Shown: positions 4,780 through 7,157 of the stretch, one piece after another | How the letters are laid out: every line of letters starts with the position of its first letter | Numbering within the stretch: the first letter of the stretch is position 1 | Source: an uncultured Lachnospiraceae bacterium | GTDB taxonomy: Bacteria; Bacillota; Clostridia; Lachnospirales; Lachnospiraceae | Assembly (NCBI GenBank): GCA_947594335.1 | Contig: CANQEC010000121.1 | Location: 1 to 7,157, forward strand | Direction of reading: 5' to 3' | Length of the DNA stretch: 7,157 nt | Notes under the pieces: generated by a model | What the model was told of the DNA's origin: nothing | The model's input: only the letters and a program-made list of their open reading frames with translations | Databases searched by the model: none | Translations under genes and position numbers: made by a program

Positions 4780-5235
4780 ATGAGTCCGTTTCAAAATTCA
4801 AATACATGGAGAAATCAGCAGGAGCATCAGGAAAATTCTTATTCGGACGGCGCCAGAGCGCAGCAGAATCCGTGCGCAGACAGCCAGACCACCCAAAACG
4901 CCCCGTTTTCAGGCAGCGCCGGGACGCAGGATTCTGCCCCCGGGCAGAACTGGATGGAAAATCCCGCGCTCGCCGGCATAGATCCATCCAGACTGCAGAT
5001 GCTGTCCTCTCTGGCCGCGCAGGCACAGGGGAAAAATCAAAACGAGCTGCTGCCCTTTCTGATGGCAGCAGCTTCGCAGTCAAACACCGGCGGTCTGTCA
5101 TTTAACCCGGAAGAAATTGATGCAATCATCAATGTTATGAAAATCGGAAAATCCCCGCAGGAAATCCAGCAGATCGACAGAATCTGCACTCTCATGCGGC
5201 AGTTCGGCGCAATGCGCGGGCCAAACCGGCGCTGA
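4780..5235 (+). CDS. protein of unknown function with disordered N-terminus and helical C-terminus (151 aa)
   Basis: Not recognised. Residues 1-60 are rich in Gln, Asn, Ser and Ala, look disordered, and carry only one Cys. From about residue 63 a helical domain begins: LAGIDPSRLQMLSSL, then NELLPFLMAAA, then FNPEEIDAIINVM and KSPQEIQQIDRICTLMRQF. The last two units show the same Pro-x-Glu helix start as the 118-residue neighbour. No signal peptide or membrane span, so probably a cytoplasmic or spore-interior protein. Start: ATG with a strong AGGAGG at 4768-4773, six bases upstream. Second gene of the pair. It converges on cinA with only 20 bp between stop codons. A weak GGGAC/GTCCC stem (5245-5268) spans that junction, with no T-tract and no clear terminator for either side. 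Confidence 0.85.
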   Translation: MSPFQNSNTWRNQQEHQENSYSDGARAQQNPCADSQTTQNAPFSGSAGTQDSAPGQNWMENPALAGIDPSRLQMLSSLAAQAQGKNQNELLPFLMAAASQSNTGGLSFNPEEIDAIINVMKIGKSPQEIQQIDRICTLMRQFGAMRGPNRR

Positions 5236-5255
5236 TAAGCACACGGGACACCGCC

Positions 5256-5843
5256 TCAGCTCAGTCCCTGCATGACCATTTTTACTGCCATGCGCAGCGC
5301 CTGTGCGCAGGCGGCCTGCCGCACTGCCGCACGGTTTCCCGCAAAATGACATTCTTTTACCTGAATCTTCCCCAAAAAACAGCATCCGATAAAAACAAGT
5401 CCAACTTCCTCGTCCCCAAAAGCCGGACCTGCATAGCCTGTAACCGAGATGCTAAGATCCGCCTTTGCCTTTCGGGCGCCCCCCGCGGCCATCTCAGCCG
5501 CTGTACGGCGGCTGACTGCCGTATATCGGCGCAGAGTCCTTCGGCGTACGCCGACCATCCTGTGCTTTGCGTCATCACAGTATGTCACATAGCTCTGGCG
5601 GAGGATTGCGGAACTGCCGGGAACAGAAGTAACCGCCGCGGCAATCATTCCGCCGGTACACGATTCCACCGCCGTCATGGTAAGCTCTTCTGCTGTGAGT
5701 GTCTTCACAAGATACTCGCAGCAGGCCGCAGTATCCAGCCTGTACCAGTATTCTTCCGGTTTCCCGGTTTTTCCCAAACCCCTGCTCTGCCCGGAGCAGC
5801 GTCTGGAACACATCTCTGATTTTTTTCGTTTTGGAACAAGCAC
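5256..5843 (-). CDS. CinA C-terminal-domain protein (nicotinamide-nucleotide amidase type)
   Basis: Stand-alone CinA C-terminal domain, the PncC type that deamidates nicotinamide mononucleotide in NAD recycling. Family motifs: ESCTGGMIAAAVTSVPGSS (60-78), VTYCDDAKHRMVGV (86-99) with the conserved Lys93, VSRRTAAEMA (110-119) and SVTGYAGP (133-140). Odd: after TGYAGP the usual glycine-rich, KPVG-containing segment is reduced to AFGDEEVG, so activity should not be taken for granted. Length 195 residues from a GTG at 5843 that directly abuts the pgsA stop (TAAGTG), with GGAGGGCGGG (5850-5859) inside the end of pgsA; translational coupling is likely. An ATG at 5813 is an alternative start. The first 35 residues are basic and not family-like. 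Last gene of the rimO-pgsA-cinA operon. Confidence 0.88.
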   Translation of the reverse strand: MLVPKRKKSEMCSRRCSGQSRGLGKTGKPEEYWYRLDTAACCEYLVKTLTAEELTMTAVESCTGGMIAAAVTSVPGSSAILRQSYVTYCDDAKHRMVGVRRRTLRRYTAVSRRTAAEMAAGGARKAKADLSISVTGYAGPAFGDEEVGLVFIGCCFLGKIQVKECHFAGNRAAVRQAACAQALRMAVKMVMQGLS

Positions 5844-6383
5844 TTACATCCCGCCCTCCATCACTTTCCAGTTTTTCGCCAGATAATCCACAAGAGAAAT
5901 CACAGTAAGCGCAAGCGCGATCCACACAAGCACCTGAGCCGCCGTATTAAAGGCTCCGCCCAGATCGAGGATCAGCAGGATCACCATAAACATCTGGGAT
6001 ACTGTCTTAAATTTTCCCCAGTAACTTGCCGCAATCACAACCCCTTTGTCCGAGGCAACCAGACGGAACCCGCTGATGATAAATTCACGTCCGATAATTA
6101 CGATGGCAATCCAGCCTGCCAGCTGCTGCTTATCCACAAGGCAGATAATCGCCGAGCAGACCAGCAGTTTATCCGCTATAGGGTCCATGAATTTTCCAAA
6201 ATCAGTCACAAGATGATCCCTTCTGGCCAGATAACCGTCAAGCCAGTCCGTCGCGCTCGCAAGAATGAAGAGAACCAGCGCCACATATTTGCCTTTGTCC
6301 TCCATCCCGTTCCAGAGCATGAAAAACACAAAAAAGGGAACCATCGCCACACGCATCAATGTCAGTTTATTCGGTAAATTCAT
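5844..6383 (-). CDS. pgsA: CDP-diacylglycerol--glycerol-3-phosphate 3-phosphatidyltransferase
   Basis: Membrane enzyme that makes phosphatidylglycerol phosphate from CDP-diacylglycerol and glycerol 3-phosphate, the committed step to phosphatidylglycerol. The 179-residue length is normal. The CDP-alcohol phosphotransferase signature DG-x2-AR-x8-G-x3-D-x3-D is complete: Asp46, Asp49, Gly50, Ala53, Arg54, Gly63, Asp67, Asp71. Hydrophobic segments before and after it (about 12-24, 33-45, 75-85, 91-105, 125-140, 145-165) fit a polytopic membrane protein. Start: ATG at 6383, because AGGAGAG (6391-6397) is seven bases from it; a TTG two codons upstream is too close to that site. It overlaps the last 17 bases of rimO and abuts the cinA start, so all three are probably coupled. 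Its substrate, glycerol 3-phosphate, is also the product of glpK at the other end of the window. Confidence 0.95.
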   Translation of the reverse strand: MNLPNKLTLMRVAMVPFFVFFMLWNGMEDKGKYVALVLFILASATDWLDGYLARRDHLVTDFGKFMDPIADKLLVCSAIICLVDKQQLAGWIAIVIIGREFIISGFRLVASDKGVVIAASYWGKFKTVSQMFMVILLILDLGGAFNTAAQVLVWIALALTVISLVDYLAKNWKVMEGGM

Positions 6384-7157
6384 CTGCAATCTCTCCTATC
6401 AAATCATATTCCGCAGCACCGGTGATCCTGACCTTCACAAAATCCCCCGACATCAGCGTCTCATCCGTGTGCAGAAACAAAAGTCCGTCCACATTCGGCG
6501 CATCGCCGTATGTGCGCGCCACATAAACATTCTCCCCGGAAACCTCGCCCTCAACCATCGCCTCGACGACACGCCCGGTCATCTGCTCCGCCCGGTCAAA
6601 CGCGATCTCCTGCTGAAGTCCCATCAGTTCCTCCTGGCGGGAAAGCTTCGTCTCCTCGTCGATCTGATCCGGCATGGCGGCGGCCGGCGTGTCCTCCTCC
6701 TGTGAATAGGTAAACACTCCAAGCCGGTCAAACTCCATCTGATCGACAAAGTCCATCAGCTCTTCGTGATCCTCTGCCGTTTCCCCGGGAAAGCCCGTGA
6801 TCAGGGTCGTCCGAATCATAATATCAGGAATCTCCCTGCGGAGTTCCCCGATTATTCTGATCAGATCCGCTTTCGTTGTCCTGCGTCCCATTCTTTTCAG
6901 AATACGGTCAGAAGCATGCTGAATCGGGAGATCCAGATAATGGCAGATTTTCGGCTGATCTCTGATCGTCCGGATCAGTTCCGGATAGATCTCCTCCGGA
7001 TAGCAGTACAGAATCCGGATCCAGTTAAATCCCGGTATCCTGCAGAGTCCCTCAAGCAGAAGATGAAGGGATTTGGTTCCGTAAAGATCCTTTCCGTACA
7101 GCGTCGTCTCCTGCGCGACAAGGATCAGCTCACGCACTCCCTGTTCAGCCAGCTGTT
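6367..7157 (-). CDS. rimO: ribosomal protein S12 methylthiotransferase RimO, C-terminal part (cut by window edge)
   Basis: Radical-SAM enzyme that methylthiolates the conserved Asp of ribosomal protein S12. The last 262 residues are visible, from within QLAEQGVRELILVAQETT to the stop at 6367. Markers: YCYPEEIYPEL, DLPIQHASDRILKRMGR, ITGFPGETAEDHEEL, FTYSQEEDTPAA, and a C-terminal TRAM domain with VARTYGDAPNVDG. The last motif, with DAP-x-VDG, is characteristic of RimO rather than the related tRNA enzyme MiaB. The N-terminal domain and the CxxxCxxC cluster motif lie outside the window. GTG at 7137 is an internal Val codon, not a start. First visible gene of the minus-strand operon; its end overlaps pgsA by 17 bases. 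Confidence 0.95.
   Translation of the reverse strand, partial: QLAEQGVRELILVAQETTLYGKDLYGTKSLHLLLEGLCRIPGFNWIRILYCYPEEIYPELIRTIRDQPKICHYLDLPIQHASDRILKRMGRRTTKADLIRIIGELRREIPDIMIRTTLITGFPGETAEDHEELMDFVDQMEFDRLGVFTYSQEEDTPAAAMPDQIDEETKLSRQEELMGLQQEIAFDRAEQMTGRVVEAMVEGEVSGENVYVARTYGDAPNVDGLLFLHTDETLMSGDFVKVRITGAAEYDLIGEIADEFTE

Noticed and set aside
5245..5268. GGGAC/GTCCC stem as a shared terminator of the convergent 151-aa gene and cinA
   Set aside because: Only five pairs, a 14-base loop, and no T-tract on either strand.
6384..6389. TTG start giving pgsA two extra residues
   Set aside because: The ribosome binding site AGGAGAG ends almost directly at the TTG; spacing fits the ATG at 6383.
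1..7157. tRNA, rRNA, CRISPR array, insertion sequence or attachment site
   Set aside because: Both strands were read for these; no tRNA-like fold, regularly spaced direct repeats, transposase motifs or paired terminal repeats were found.

Overview
The window looks like chromosomal DNA from a spore-forming, anaerobic Clostridia member, most likely Lachnospiraceae. This is inferred from the clostridial flavour of GlpK, RimO and PgsA, strong GGAGG-type ribosome binding sites, short A/T-flanked intrinsic terminators, a Csp-like subtilase and a Cys/Gly-rich small protein behind a sigma-K-like promoter. No rRNA, tRNA, CRISPR array, insertion sequence or phage gene was seen.

Left part (1-1782). The 5' end of glycerol kinase glpK (minus strand, cut by the window edge) lacks about 26 family-conserved residues in frame, including the glycerol-binding Arg-Glu of the NQRET motif. 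Its upstream gap is AT-rich, with a promoter-like element, a concentric dyad and a ribosome-binding-site-equipped upstream ORF. Next comes a minimal leaderless subtilase on the minus strand. The 313-bp divergent gap before the second subtilase is not empty: it holds a possible 47-residue ORF followed by a strong short terminator hairpin, an operator-like dyad, and a promoter-like element for the plus-strand gene.

Middle part (1783-5235). A 562-residue Csp-type subtilase with an intact catalytic triad is followed by an 83-residue Cys/Gly-rich protein, preceded by a near-perfect sigma-K-type promoter, and then by a terminator. A convergent gap carries a run of further hairpins, two with identical loops. 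A small 73-residue minus-strand gene follows, then a plus-strand pair of unrecognised small helical proteins (118 and 151 residues) that share a Pro-x-Glu/Gln helix-start motif. Together this looks like a set of cytoplasmic or sporulation-stage accessory genes. A sporulation role is inference.

Right part (5256-7157). rimO (C-terminal part), pgsA and a cinA/pncC-type gene form a tightly coupled minus-strand operon: a 17-nt overlap between the first two, and directly abutting stop and start between the last two. This is the familiar Firmicutes housekeeping order. It ends convergently, 20 bp from the small-protein pair.
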